Positions 34,152 to 42,481 are shown, numbered from the stretch's first letter. The stretch is 57,981 nucleotides of DNA from Oscillospiraceae bacterium (GCA_017545185.1 JAFWQJ010000048.1:1-57981); one strand, 5' to 3'. Notes: a model not told the origin generated them from the letters alone. Made by a program: numbers and translations.

Positions 34152-36258
34152 TCGCGCGGGCTCCGCCGTGTGCGGTATCCGCCTGCCGGATCAGGAGCTG
34201 CTCGGCCTCCGGCGTCCATGTCAGGACCGTTCCGCAGGCCGCTGCACGCGCGGCGAGGTCATGCAGCTGCAGCCGCACGATCTGCGTCAGGTCGGAGCTG
34301 TTCAGCTTCCGGAACACGATCGCCGCGTCCAGACGGTTCAGCAGCTCCGGCTTCATCGTCCGGCGGAGCACCGACAAAAGCTGCGCCTTCTGCACGGACT
34401 CCGACGTCTCCGCATCCGCAAAGCCGATGACCCCGTTCTGCAGCACCTCCGCGCCGGCATTCGAGGTCAGGATCAGCAGGCATTCCGAGAAATCCGCGGT
34501 CACACCGCTGCCGTCCGTCAGGCGGCCGTCCTCTAAGATCTGCAGCAGGAGCGAGAGCACATCCGGATGCGCCTTCTCCATTTCATCGAACAAAATCAGG
34601 CTGTACGGCGCGCGCCGCACCCGTTCGCAGAGCGTTTTGCTCTCGCCGTAGCCGACATAACCGGGCGGTGAACCGATCAGGCGTGCTGCTGCGTGCTTTT
34701 CCATATATTCGCTCATGTCGATGCGGATGCAGCTCCCGCCGTATAATTCGTCTGCGATGCACTGCGCCAGTGCCGTTTTGCCGATGCCGGTCGCGCCGAG
34801 GAACAGGAATGCCCCGACGGGTCTGCCCGGCCGGCGCAGTCCCGCACGGCTCCGGCGGATCGCCTGCGACACTGCACGGACGGCCTCGTCCTGCCCGATG
34901 ACACGGCGGCGCAGGCTTTCCTCCAGATGCAGCAGACGCTGTGTTTCCGGCTCGGTCAGCGTTTCTGCGGGGATGCCGGTCTTTTCCGAGACGGCGTGCT
35001 CAATATCCAGTCTGCAGACCGCCGGCAGCGAGCGGTTTTCGCCGTCCGCAAGACGTTTTGACGCACAGGCCTCGTCGAGCAGGTCGAGTGCCTTATCCGG
35101 CAGCGCACGGTCATGCAGATACCGCACGGAATATTCCACGGCCGCACGGATCGCCTCCGGCCGGATCTCCACATGATGATAGTGCTCGTAATTCTCCCGC
35201 AGACCGTACAGCATTTCGGTCGCGTCGGCGGCGGTCGGTTCAGGGATGTGCACGGGCTGGAAGCGTCTTGCAAGCGCCGCATCCTTTTCGATCTGTCTGC
35301 GGTATTCATCCTCGGTCGTCGCGCCGATGATCTGCAGCTCCCCGCGTGCAAGGCGCGGCTTCAGGACATTTGCCGCGTCGATCGCGCCCTCCGCGGCACC
35401 GGTTCCCGCAATGATATGCAGCTCGTCGATGAACAGCAGCAGCGAGGGGTCTGCGGCGGCCTCGTCCATGCAGGCTTTCAGACGCTCCTCAAAATCGCCG
35501 CGGTATTTCGCTCCCGCCAACAGCGCGGTCAGATCAAGCGAGAGGATCACCTTGCCGGAGAGCGCCGGCGGCACCGTCCCGTTCAGGATCTGCTGCGCGA
35601 GCCCCTCGACGATCGCGGTCTTGCCGACGCCTGCCGTCCCGATCAGAACGGGGTTGTTTTTGGTGCGCCGCAGCAAAATCTGCATGACCTGCCGCATCTC
35701 GTTCTCCCGCCCGATCAGAGGGTCAAAGCGCGCCGCCGTTACAGGGTCGGTCAGGTTGCGCGCGTATTTGGACAGCGCCGGACAGGCCTTGCCGTCAAAA
35801 ACGGGGCTGTCTGTCACCTCCGCCGGGATATCCGGTGCCTGCTGTCCGCACGCATTGCGCAGCAAAGAGAGCGAGATCCCCATGCCGCGCAGCAGAACTG
35901 CCGCTCCGCACTGCGGATCCTCCAGAACGGCACGGAGCAGTCCCTCCGAGCTGACCGGCTGTGCCGTACAGGAATGCCGCTCCGCCCGCTGCAGGATCCG
36001 GAGCAGGGCGGGCGTCATCGCATCGTCACGCAGGGTTGACGGTTCCCCGCCGCCGAGCGCATCCAGTACCGCCTGCCGGAACCGCTGATGCGGAACACGG
36101 TGCGTCCGCAAAATGGCGGCGCCGACATTGCTGCCGTCCGCGAGCATGGCGAGGATCAGGTGCTCGCTGCCCACAAAGCTGTGGCCGAGTGCCTCCGCCT
36201 CCTGCTTTGTCCGCGCAAGGATCGCCTCCGCTTTTTGTGTATATGCTTCGTTCTGCAA
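34027..36258 (-). CDS. ClpC-type AAA+ ATPase (Clp protease regulatory subunit)
   Basis: The 743-residue protein has an N-terminal Clp repeat domain (1-~145, GHSFVGSEHLILAML) and two AAA modules: the first with GTAGVGKT (207-214) and the second with GATGIGKTAL (about 485) and the DEMEKAHPDV Walker B block. The linker between them is short, so it is ClpC-like rather than ClpB-like, and slightly shorter than typical ClpC (~810). It unfolds proteins, presumably for ClpP. The start is TTG seven bases after GGAGGG. The usual ctsR-mcsA-mcsB partners are absent. Confidence 0.92.
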   Translation of the reverse strand: MQNEAYTQKAEAILARTKQEAEALGHSFVGSEHLILAMLADGSNVGAAILRTHRVPHQRFRQAVLDALGGGEPSTLRDDAMTPALLRILQRAERHSCTAQPVSSEGLLRAVLEDPQCGAAVLLRGMGISLSLLRNACGQQAPDIPAEVTDSPVFDGKACPALSKYARNLTDPVTAARFDPLIGRENEMRQVMQILLRRTKNNPVLIGTAGVGKTAIVEGLAQQILNGTVPPALSGKVILSLDLTALLAGAKYRGDFEERLKACMDEAAADPSLLLFIDELHIIAGTGAAEGAIDAANVLKPRLARGELQIIGATTEDEYRRQIEKDAALARRFQPVHIPEPTAADATEMLYGLRENYEHYHHVEIRPEAIRAAVEYSVRYLHDRALPDKALDLLDEACASKRLADGENRSLPAVCRLDIEHAVSEKTGIPAETLTEPETQRLLHLEESLRRRVIGQDEAVRAVSQAIRRSRAGLRRPGRPVGAFLFLGATGIGKTALAQCIADELYGGSCIRIDMSEYMEKHAAARLIGSPPGYVGYGESKTLCERVRRAPYSLILFDEMEKAHPDVLSLLLQILEDGRLTDGSGVTADFSECLLILTSNAGAEVLQNGVIGFADAETSESVQKAQLLSVLRRTMKPELLNRLDAAIVFRKLNSSDLTQIVRLQLHDLAARAAACGTVLTWTPEAEQLLIRQADTAHGGARAIRTALTQYAEPLLADSLLREQRGARQLCVRQHGAEPALALI

Positions 36259-36414
36259 AACTCATCCCTCCGAAAGCTTCTTCTGCTGATACTATATGCA
36301 AACGGATGCTGCAATAAACGCGCTGTCACACAATCCCGCATCCGGCATATCATAAGACCAGAAGCGGCAAGCACCGCTTCCCACGCGCGCTGCGGTCCGG
36401 ACGCGGCGCACCGC

Positions 36415-37236
36415 CTACATGCGATGAAAAGGAGTGCTGACTATGTGCGGTAACGATTGCGGCAACAACATCTGGTGGATCATTATTCTGATTCTTCTGT
36501 TCTCCTGCTGCGGCAGCGGCTGCGGATGCGGCTGCAATAACGGCGGCTGCAACAACGGCTGCGGCTGCTGATCCGTCTCCGTTTCGCCCGCTTCTCCCTC
36601 CGGAGAGGCGGGCGTTTCCGTTTTCCGGAGCTGTGCGCGCAGTTTGTCCGCCGCCGCGATGCAGAGATCGGCGCATTTCAGACGCAGCTCGAATTTTGCA
36701 GGATGCGCCGCAAGCGCGCAGGCATCCGCGGGCAGGATACCGGAGACGGTCTGCGCTGCCGCATCGGATGCAGCCGGGATGCAGAGCGACGGATACATGA
36801 CGCACCACCAGTTCTGTCCTTTTCCGCTGCCGATCTCAATGCGCAGCGCCTGATAGTCACCGGCGGGCAGCGTGAGATCGCCGTAGGTACGTGCCGGGAA
36901 CGCATTTTCCCCGAAGGAGACCGTCACGGCATCCGTGCAGCCGGAGCCCCGGAGCGTCTGCTCCGCAAGTGCGCGTATCTCCGGCAGCGCTGCGGAGATC
37001 AGTGCACAGCCTGTCTCATAATCCGTATCTGCCGGAAGCCGCTTTTCCGCAAATGCGAGCACCGCATCCCGGACAAGCAGCTTTTCCGTCTGGTCTGCCG
37101 TGCTGTCCGAATCCGCCAGAATATGCAGCCGGATGACGTTCTGCTCCAGCTCCCGTACCGCCGCGGCCGTTTCATGCACCGAGGCCGCCGCGATCGCCAG
37201 AAGCATCCACAGCAGCATTCCGATCGCCTGTTTCAT
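36415..37236 (-). CDS. spoIIR: Stage II sporulation protein R (SpoIIR)
   Basis: The first ~205 residues fit SpoIIR: a signal/anchor (about 5-22), VIRLHILADSDSTADQ, KLLVRDAVL, VSFGENAFPARTYGDLTLPAGDYQALRIEIGSGKGQNWWCVMYPSLC. SpoIIR is made in the forespore, exported, and triggers SpoIIGA to activate sigma-E in the mother cell. The last ~65 residues are Pro/Gln-rich and lie opposite a Cys-rich mini-gene and its terminator (36443-36625), so the reading frame may have extended through it. The ATG follows AGGAGGT. Confidence 0.9.
   Translation of the reverse strand: MKQAIGMLLWMLLAIAAASVHETAAAVRELEQNVIRLHILADSDSTADQTEKLLVRDAVLAFAEKRLPADTDYETGCALISAALPEIRALAEQTLRGSGCTDAVTVSFGENAFPARTYGDLTLPAGDYQALRIEIGSGKGQNWWCVMYPSLCIPAASDAAAQTVSGILPADACALAAHPAKFELRLKCADLCIAAADKLRAQLRKTETPASPEGEAGETETDQQPQPLLQPPLLQPHPQPLPQQENRRIRIMIHQMLLPQSLPHIVSTPFHRM
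36443..36571 (+). CDS. 42-residue Cys/Gly/Asn-rich protein, nested antisense to spoIIR
   Basis: The frame encodes MCGNDCGNN, then the hydrophobic run IWWIIILILLFSCC, then GSGCGCGCNNGGCNNGCGC; 11 of 42 residues are cysteine. AAAAGGAG lies nine bases before the ATG and a strong terminator follows the stop, so it looks like a real gene. The form (hydrophobic segment plus Cys/Gly/Asn tail) recalls small Firmicute sporulation or coat proteins such as the YjcZ type, but I cannot assign a family. It lies wholly within the 3' part of the opposite-strand spoIIR frame. It is too short for common gene-calling cut-offs. Confidence 0.72.
   Translation: MCGNDCGNNIWWIIILILLFSCCGSGCGCGCNNGGCNNGCGC
36585..36625 (+). 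terminator. Intrinsic terminator of the Cys-rich mini-gene
   Basis: CGCCCGCTTCTCC/GGAGAGGCGGGCG with a ctc loop, then TTTCCGTTTT, beginning 14 bases after the stop codon and lying inside spoIIR coding sequence on the other strand. Confidence 0.75.
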
Positions 37237-37376
37237 AGATGTACCTCCTGAATTGTAAGTGATCAGAGTATGCGCCGGCGCAGCGGTTTTTATACAGCAT
37301 CATGCCTGTTTTTTCGGATTGTCCATTGCATACAGAGCTTTATTTCGGATGTTTGATAATATATTCACAATGCCTA

Positions 37377-37405
37377 TTGCAATTTGCGCCGAAATCGTGT
37401 ATAAT
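37377..37405 (+). promoter_or_regulatory. Sigma-A promoter for fba
   Basis: TTGCAA, 17-base spacer, TATAAT; about 80 bases before the start codon. Confidence 0.85.
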
Positions 37406-37487
37406 GGTATGTGGTGAAATATGCGGCTGCATATCCCGCTGAATGTGCCGGGCATCCGGCAGAAAAGGTTTTTAGGAGGAATTATCA

Positions 37488-38351
37488 ATGCTGGTATCTG
37501 CAAAAGACATGCTGAACAAGGCAAGAGACGGCAAGTACGCTGTCGGTCAGTTCAACATCAACAACCTCGAATGGACAAAGGCGATCCTGCTCACCGCGCA
37601 GGAGCTGCAGTCTCCTGTCATCCTCGGTGTCTCTGAGGGCGCAGGCAAGTATATGTGCGGCTATACCACCGTCGTCGGTATGGTCAAGGGCATGATTAAC
37701 GAGCTGGGCATCACTGTTCCGGTCGCGCTGCACCTCGACCACGGTACCTTTGAGGGCGCAAAGGCCTGCATCAACGCAGGTTTCTCGTCCATCATGTTCG
37801 ACGGCTCCCACTATCCGATCGAGGAGAACATTGCAAAGACCACCGCTCTCGTCAACACCTGCGACGTGCTCGGCATCTCTCTGGAGGCTGAGGTCGGCGC
37901 GATCGGCGGCGAGGAGGACGGCGTCATCGGCAAGGGCGAGTGCGCAAATCCCGATGAGTGCAAGGCTGTTGCAGATCTCGGCGTGACCATGCTCGCAGCA
38001 GGCACCGGCAATATCCACGGCAAGTATCCGGAGAACTGGGAAGGCCTCAGCTTCGAGACCCTCGCAGCGATCAAGGAGAAGGTCGGCGATATGCCGCTCG
38101 TTCTGCACGGCGGTACCGGCATCCCGGACGATATGATCAAGAAGGCGATCTCCCTCGGCGTTGCAAAGATCAACGTCAATACCGAGTGCCAGTGGGCATT
38201 CCAGAAGGCTGTCAGAAAGTACATCGAAGAAGGCAAGGATCTGGTCGGCAAGGGCTTTGACCCGCGCAAGCTGCTCGCACCGGGCTTCGAGGCGATCAAG
38301 GCAACCGTCAAGGAGAAGATGGAGCTCTTCGGTTCCGTCGGCAAGGCCTAA
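37488..38351 (+). CDS. fba: Class II fructose-bisphosphate aldolase
   Basis: The 287-residue protein matches class II aldolases: AVGQFNINNLEW, the zinc ligand region HLDHGTFE (about 83), SIMFDGSHYP, EAEVGAIGGEEDG, GNIHGKY (His ligand about 178), LHGGTGIPD (His about 208) and KINVNTE. It cleaves fructose-1,6-bisphosphate in glycolysis. TTAGGAGGAA precedes the ATG. Regular codon use and a strong promoter fit high expression. Confidence 0.97.
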   Translation: MLVSAKDMLNKARDGKYAVGQFNINNLEWTKAILLTAQELQSPVILGVSEGAGKYMCGYTTVVGMVKGMINELGITVPVALHLDHGTFEGAKACINAGFSSIMFDGSHYPIEENIAKTTALVNTCDVLGISLEAEVGAIGGEEDGVIGKGECANPDECKAVADLGVTMLAAGTGNIHGKYPENWEGLSFETLAAIKEKVGDMPLVLHGGTGIPDDMIKKAISLGVAKINVNTECQWAFQKAVRKYIEEGKDLVGKGFDPRKLLAPGFEAIKATVKEKMELFGSVGKA

Positions 38352-38436
38352 GTTGTATCGCTTCGCGATGATCTGAAATGGGGCGCTGCCCCAAACCCCG
38401 CTGGGGACTTGTCCCCAGACCCCGTTATGAATCGCA
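38352..38436 (+). repeat. Post-gene palindromic repeat (GGGGCTCCGCCCC type)
   Basis: tatcgcttcgcgatgatctgaaatggggcgctgcccc then ctggggacttgtccccagaccccgttatga, directly after the fba stop. Confidence 0.8.
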
Positions 38437-38440
38437 AAAA

Positions 38441-38472
38441 GGGACGCTGATGAATCATCGGCGTCCTTTTTT
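38441..38472 (+). terminator. Intrinsic terminator after fba
   Basis: GGGACGCTGATGA-atcATCGGCGTCC-type stem followed by TTTTTT; a member of the recurrent hairpin family. Confidence 0.85.
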
Positions 38473-38474
38473 AT

Positions 38475-38692
38475 CGGGAGATGCCCCCATTCACAGCGCA
38501 GCAGCAAAACGATACACAGAAACTGAAAACGCCATACAGCCAAAAGCAAGCGGTGCGCCTCAAAGGGGTCAAGGGGTCAGGAAAGCGGGGGCTCGGGGGC
38601 GAAAACCTAGGGGGATAGGGGGAATTAGCGACGCAGTCGCGCTTTCCCCCTGTCCCCCTGGGTTGTCACCCCGAAATCGCACGCTGCGCCCA
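38475..38692 (+). repeat. Dispersed element family P, copy 2
   Basis: Shares cgggagatg.ccccattcacagcgca, aaacgatacacagaaactgaaaac, gccatacag and gcggtgcgcc with 26473-26680. Its hairpin arms are AACCTAGGGGGATAGGGGG (38604-38622) and CCCCCTGTCCCCCTGGGTT (38646-38664), flanking ttagcgacgcagtcgcgc. The arm sequence differs from copy 1 but pairing is kept. Confidence 0.75.
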
Positions 38693-38851
38693 GCTTAATC
38701 ATACATTCGGACAAAGGATAAAGCGAGGATGCCATACGGCCTGAAAATACAGCAATTCCATATTATTTCTGAATGCGTACATAATGGCAATATGTTCTAT
38801 GCGAAAGAATCTCCGCTTTGTGTGAGATGCATTCTTTTTTCTGCAATTCTC

Positions 38852-38880
38852 TTGACATTTACCCTTAAATATGTTATAAT
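38852..38880 (+). promoter_or_regulatory. Sigma-A promoter of the queuosine operon
   Basis: TTGACA, 17-base spacer, TATAAT. Confidence 0.9.
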
Positions 38881-38886
38881 AACGGC

Positions 38887-39006
38887 GGTGTTCCAAAACA
38901 CCCGACAGTTCGTTTGCGCCATCCTGTCGTTAAACAAAACCAGGGCAGTAGAGAGGTTTGTATGCTCCTGTCCGCACTGCGGGCAGGAGCATCTTTGTTT
39001 TTGAGG
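38887..39006 (+). promoter_or_regulatory. Structured leader with attenuator, probable preQ1-type riboswitch
   Basis: The ~125-base leader contains GGTGTT/AACACC (38889-38904), CGACAG/CTGTCG (38906-38930) and, just before the queD ribosome site, a strong hairpin GCTCCTGTCCGC/GCGGGCAGGAGC (38965-38993) followed by ATCTTTGTTTTT. A competing pairing of GGGCAG (38943-38948) with CTGTCC could open the terminator. The genes downstream make preQ0, so a preQ1 (or preQ0) sensing leader is the natural reading. I cannot assign it to a specific preQ1 class. Confidence 0.6.
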
Positions 39007-39013
39007 TGATCGC

Positions 39014-39433
39014 TTGTATATTCTGAAAACCGCCGCAAGCTTCGACAGCGCCCACTTCCTTGCGGGCTACAACGGAAAATGTGCGAATCTGCACGGGCAT
39101 CACTGGGTCATTGAGGTCGAGGCCGGGCAGGAGACGCTTCAGGCCGAAGGCGAAAAGCGCGGCATGGTCATCGACTTCGGCGACCTGAAAAAAGCCGTCC
39201 GCGCGCTTGCGGATTCCTTTGACCACGCGCTGATCTATGAAGCCGGTTCGCTGAAAGCGGCAACGCTTGCGGCTCTCAGCGACGAAAACTTCCGGATGAT
39301 CGAAGTGCCGTACCGCCCGACTGCCGAGAACTTCGCAAAGGCTTTTTACGAAGCACTTTCCGCGGATGGTCTGCCTGTCCTGCGCGTGACGGTCTACGAA
39401 ACGCCGGACAACAGCGCCCGCTATGAGGTGTAA
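39014..39433 (+). CDS. queD: 6-carboxy-tetrahydropterin synthase QueD
   Basis: The 139-residue protein has the zinc-binding histidines of QueD: SAHFLAGY (His about 14) and LHGHHW (about 27-30), followed by GMVIDFGDLKKAV and the catalytic DHALI and PTAENFA segments. It makes 6-carboxy-tetrahydropterin from dihydroneopterin triphosphate, the second step toward preQ0. The start is TTG after GAGGTGA. It heads the operon. Confidence 0.94.
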   Translation: MYILKTAASFDSAHFLAGYNGKCANLHGHHWVIEVEAGQETLQAEGEKRGMVIDFGDLKKAVRALADSFDHALIYEAGSLKAATLAALSDENFRMIEVPYRPTAENFAKAFYEALSADGLPVLRVTVYETPDNSARYEV

Positions 39434-39434
39434 C

Positions 39435-40100
39435 ATGGAGCAGACATACAAGCTTGCTGAGCATTTCATCAGCATCAACGGCGAGGGACAGTGCGCCGGA
39501 GAGCTTGCGCTGTTCCTGCGGTTTGCGGGCTGCAATCTTCGCTGTGACTGGTGCGATACCGCATGGGCCTGCGGCAAGGACGCGCCGCATACGGTCGTCT
39601 CGCTGTCTGATCTTGCGAAAATCGCGGAGGATGCGGCCGCGGACGGCGTGCGGAATGTTACGCTGACCGGCGGCGAGCCGCTCCTGCAAGAGAACATCCG
39701 CACGGTCATGGAGCAGCTCTGCGGCATGGGGCTGCGCGTCGAGATCGAGACAAACGGCGCTGTTCCGCTGGAGCCGTTCATCGGCTGCGGCGCGGTCTTT
39801 ACCATGGATTATAAGCTGCCGTCCAGTAACATGGAACGCTTTATGCAAACGGAGAATTTTGCGCTTCTGCATCCGCAGGATACCGTGAAATTTGTGTGCG
39901 GCTCCAAAGAGGATGTGCTCCGCGCAAAGGAGATCGCGGCGCAGTACAAGCCGGAATGTCCGCTGTATCTGAGCCCGGTGTTCGGGCGGATCGAGCCTGC
40001 GGAGATCGTGGAGATCATGAAGTCGGAGCGTATGGGCAATTTCCGGCTGCAGTTACAGCTTCACAAGTTTATCTGGGATCCCATGGCAAGGGGCGTATAA
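39435..40100 (+). CDS. queE: 7-carboxy-7-deazaguanine synthase QueE (radical SAM)
   Basis: The 221-residue radical SAM protein has the iron-sulfur cysteines in CNLRCDWCD (CX3CX2C), the substrate-site SINGEGQCAGE near the N-terminus and TLTGGEPLLQ (about 74). It converts carboxy-tetrahydropterin to carboxy-deazaguanine. GAGGTG, the end of queD, serves as ribosome site for the ATG at 39435; an ATG four codons earlier overlaps queD. Confidence 0.94.
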   Translation: MEQTYKLAEHFISINGEGQCAGELALFLRFAGCNLRCDWCDTAWACGKDAPHTVVSLSDLAKIAEDAAADGVRNVTLTGGEPLLQENIRTVMEQLCGMGLRVEIETNGAVPLEPFIGCGAVFTMDYKLPSSNMERFMQTENFALLHPQDTVKFVCGSKEDVLRAKEIAAQYKPECPLYLSPVFGRIEPAEIVEIMKSERMGNFRLQLQLHKFIWDPMARGV

Positions 40101-40117
40101 GCGGGGAGAAATCTGAA

Positions 40118-40501
40118 ATGGAGTTTGTCTATTTTAATCCGACGGATGAATCGCGAAGCTGCGTTGTCCGGACAATGACCAGACTGACCGGAAAACCGTA
40201 TGAAGCGGTCAAAAAAGAGCTGACAGAGCTTGCCGCGGAAATGGGATACCCCGATTACAATGAAACGGCAGTATTTGAAAAGTATATGGCAGCGCACCGC
40301 ATATTCCGTTGCATGGATGACTGCGGAATGCAGGTGAAGGAGCTTGATCTGAACAGCGGTACATTCTGTGTGTTCGGCACAAACCGCGCGGACTATTATC
40401 ATCTGTTCCCGGTGATCGACGGTGTCATTTTTGACCGCCGGGATGACAGCCGGGAGCTTTATGTGCTGGCTGTTTACAAAAAAGAGAACCATGTCATTTG
40501 A
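40118..40501 (+). CDS. Papain-like/C39-like small protein inside the queuosine operon
   Basis: The 127-residue protein begins FVYFNPTDESRSCVVRTMTRL, where the Cys at 15 starts a helix as in papain-like folds. A late His appears in DYYHLFPVIDGVIFDRRDDS (about 100-115), so a Cys-His-Asp site is possible. Similar small proteins occur in Firmicutes and their phages, usually without known function. GGGGAGA precedes the ATG. It lies 17 bases after queE and 9 before folE, so it is co-transcribed with preQ0 synthesis. It is not one of the known pathway enzymes. Confidence 0.75.
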   Translation: MEFVYFNPTDESRSCVVRTMTRLTGKPYEAVKKELTELAAEMGYPDYNETAVFEKYMAAHRIFRCMDDCGMQVKELDLNSGTFCVFGTNRADYYHLFPVIDGVIFDRRDDSRELYVLAVYKKENHVI

Positions 40502-40510
40502 GGTGAAAGC

Positions 40511-41080
40511 ATGATCGACCAGAAGGCAATCGAAGAACATGTCCGCGGCATTCTGATCGCGCTCGGCGAGGACCCCGACAGAGAGGGGCTGCTCGAAACG
40601 CCGGAGCGCGTCGCCAGAATGTACGCAGAGGTGTTCGACGGCATCAACTATACGAATCACGAAATTGCCGAGATGTTCGGCAAGACCTTTGAGGCGCCCG
40701 CGAACGCAGGCCCCGTCGTCGTGCGGGATATCGAGGTGTTCTCCTACTGCGAGCATCACCTTGCGCTGATGTACGATATGACGGTCAATGTGGCCTATGT
40801 GCCGCAGGGCAAGGTCATCGGGCTGTCGAAGATCGCGCGGATATGCGATATGGCCGCAAAGCGTCTGCAATTGCAGGAGCGGCTCGGCTCCGATATCGCG
40901 GAGATCATGATGGACGCCGCCGGGACGCCGGATGTCGGTGTCGTGATCACGGGGACGCACAGCTGCATGACGGCACGCGGCATCCGCAATGCTTCCGCGA
41001 GAACGGTCACGCAGACCTTCTGCGGACGGTTCGGCGAGGAATGGAACCTGCAGCGGCTGATCACGGAGGGGGTCAAATAA
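40511..41080 (+). CDS. folE: GTP cyclohydrolase I (FolE)
   Basis: The 189-residue protein has the GTP cyclohydrolase I signature: [31 protein letters not shown] (zinc Cys and His, about 77-80), [12 protein letters not shown] and [12 protein letters not shown] with the second zinc Cys. It produces dihydroneopterin triphosphate, the starting point for QueD as well as for folate. Here it is dedicated to queuosine by its operon. GAGGTGA precedes the ATG; the stop overlaps queC (TAATG). Confidence 0.95.
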   Translation: MIDQKAIEEHVRGILIALGEDPDREGLLETPERVARMYAEVFDGINYTNHEIAEMFGKTFEAPANAGPVVVRDIEVFSYCEHHLALMYDMTVNVAYVPQGKVIGLSKIARICDMAAKRLQLQERLGSDIAEIMMDAAGTPDVGVVITGTHSCMTARGIRNASARTVTQTFCGRFGEEWNLQRLITEGVK

Positions 41081-41757
41081 TGAAGGCACTGGTGTTATTC
41101 AGCGGCGGTCTGGACAGCACGACCTGTCTGGCGCTTGCGGTCGAACAGTACGGCGCGGACGAGGTGCTTGCGCTTTCGGTCAGCTACGGCCAGAAGCATA
41201 CCAAGGAAATTGAAGCGGCGAAGGCAGTTGCCGCGTATTACGGCGTCAGACTGAAAACGCTCGATCTTGCTGCGATTTTCGCGGATTCAGACTGCTCGCT
41301 GCTCAAAGGCAGCACACAGGAGATCCCGAAGGAAAGCTATGCGGAGCAGCTCACCGAAACCGACGGCAAGCCGGTCTCGACCTACGTGCCGTTCCGGAAC
41401 GGACTGTTTTTGTCCTCCGCGGCGAGCATTGCGCTCTCGAACGGCTGTGAGGTGATCCTCTACGGCGCCCATGCCGACGACGCTGCGGGCAATGCGTACC
41501 CTGACTGCTCGCAGGATTTCAATGACGCGATCAACCGCGCGATTTTCCTCGGCAGCGGACAGCAGCTCCGTGTCGAGGCGCCGTTCGTCGGGAAAACCAA
41601 GGCGGATGTCGTCGCAGAGGGTCTGCGCCTGAAAGCGCCGTATCACCTGACATGGAGCTGCTATGAGGGCGGCGAGAAGCCCTGCGGTCTCTGCGGTACC
41701 TGCCGTGACCGCGCCGCAGCCTTTGCCGCAAACGGTGTGCCTGACCCGGCTGTATAA
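41080..41757 (+). CDS. queC: 7-cyano-7-deazaguanine synthase QueC
   Basis: The 225-residue protein has the PP-loop SGGLDSTT (8-15), YVPFRNGLFLS (about 103), GAHADDAAGNAYPDC (about 128) and zinc cysteines CYEGGEKPCGLCGTC near the end. It makes preQ0 from carboxy-deazaguanine with ATP and ammonia. It overlaps folE by one base. QueF, which would make preQ1, is not in this window. Confidence 0.95.
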   Translation: MKALVLFSGGLDSTTCLALAVEQYGADEVLALSVSYGQKHTKEIEAAKAVAAYYGVRLKTLDLAAIFADSDCSLLKGSTQEIPKESYAEQLTETDGKPVSTYVPFRNGLFLSSAASIALSNGCEVILYGAHADDAAGNAYPDCSQDFNDAINRAIFLGSGQQLRVEAPFVGKTKADVVAEGLRLKAPYHLTWSCYEGGEKPCGLCGTCRDRAAAFAANGVPDPAV

Positions 41758-41787
41758 GAGCTGCCGGATCCCATGATACATACAAAG

Positions 41788-41822
41788 CGGGCGCTGACAT
41801 ACAAGTCGGCGCCTGTTTTTTT
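41788..41822 (+). terminator. Intrinsic terminator of the queuosine operon
   Basis: CGGGCGCTGAC-atacaa-GTCGGCGCCTG followed by TTTTTTT; a member of the recurrent hairpin family. Confidence 0.88.
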
Positions 41823-41930
41823 GGCGAGATGTACGGTCGAGTGTCGGTTCTGTTCCGGTGCGGGCATACAAGAGGTGCTTTATCCTAGTATCACGGCATA
41901 ACATTTCAAACTTTTTAGTTAAAAATACCC

Positions 41931-41959
41931 TTGACAAAAATGCAATGATATGCTAAAAT
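41931..41959 (+). promoter_or_regulatory. Sigma-A promoter
   Basis: TTGACA, 17-base spacer, TAAAAT, with an A/T-rich region upstream, about 100 bases before the VanZ-like gene. The gap 41823-42061 holds nothing else I can support. Confidence 0.78.
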
Positions 41960-42061
41960 AAACAATGTGCATTTCCAGTAAAAAGCAAAAACATTTTGCT
42001 CGCGCAGATGCATTCCGATGTTGCTAAAACAAACGCATCTGCTGACTTTTGAATTGCTGAG

Positions 42062-42481
42062 ATGAAAAGAAAACACTATTTGATACTGGCAGCGTCCGCG
42101 CTGGCAGCCGGAACTTTGGTGTATGTTTTTTACAATCAGTCCCCCGTTGTATTTGCTGTATTATTTCAGAATATACATGTGCCGAAGCTTACGGTTCGTA
42201 ATCCAATTCTCGCTTGCTTTCTGAAGTGTTACTGTGCCGATCTGTGCTGGGCGATCTCATTTTCGTTTCTGGTGCAGAGCATTCTGATGCTGAACCGAAA
42301 GCAGGCGCATTGGCTGCTGCTGACCTCCGCACTGGGGATCATCGCAGAGTTGTTACAATTGTTTCATATTATGAAGGGGGTGTTTGATGTAAACGATATC
42401 ATCGTTTACCTGATCGGAACGATCATTACGGCCATTATTGTCAGATTAGGAGGAAAACAATATGAAAGCAATGCCGAATAA
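42062..42481 (+). CDS. VanZ-like membrane protein
   Basis: The 139-residue protein has about four membrane helices. The C-terminal block GIIAELLQLF...GVFDVNDIIVYLIGTII fits the VanZ family pattern (G..xExxQ, then D..D....N/L.G). VanZ proteins are small membrane proteins, one of which raises teicoplanin resistance; most have no known role. The gene is more AT-rich than its surroundings. It overlaps the next gene by 20 bases and shares its operon. Confidence 0.83.
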   Translation: MKRKHYLILAASALAAGTLVYVFYNQSPVVFAVLFQNIHVPKLTVRNPILACFLKCYCADLCWAISFSFLVQSILMLNRKQAHWLLLTSALGIIAELLQLFHIMKGVFDVNDIIVYLIGTIITAIIVRLGGKQYESNAE

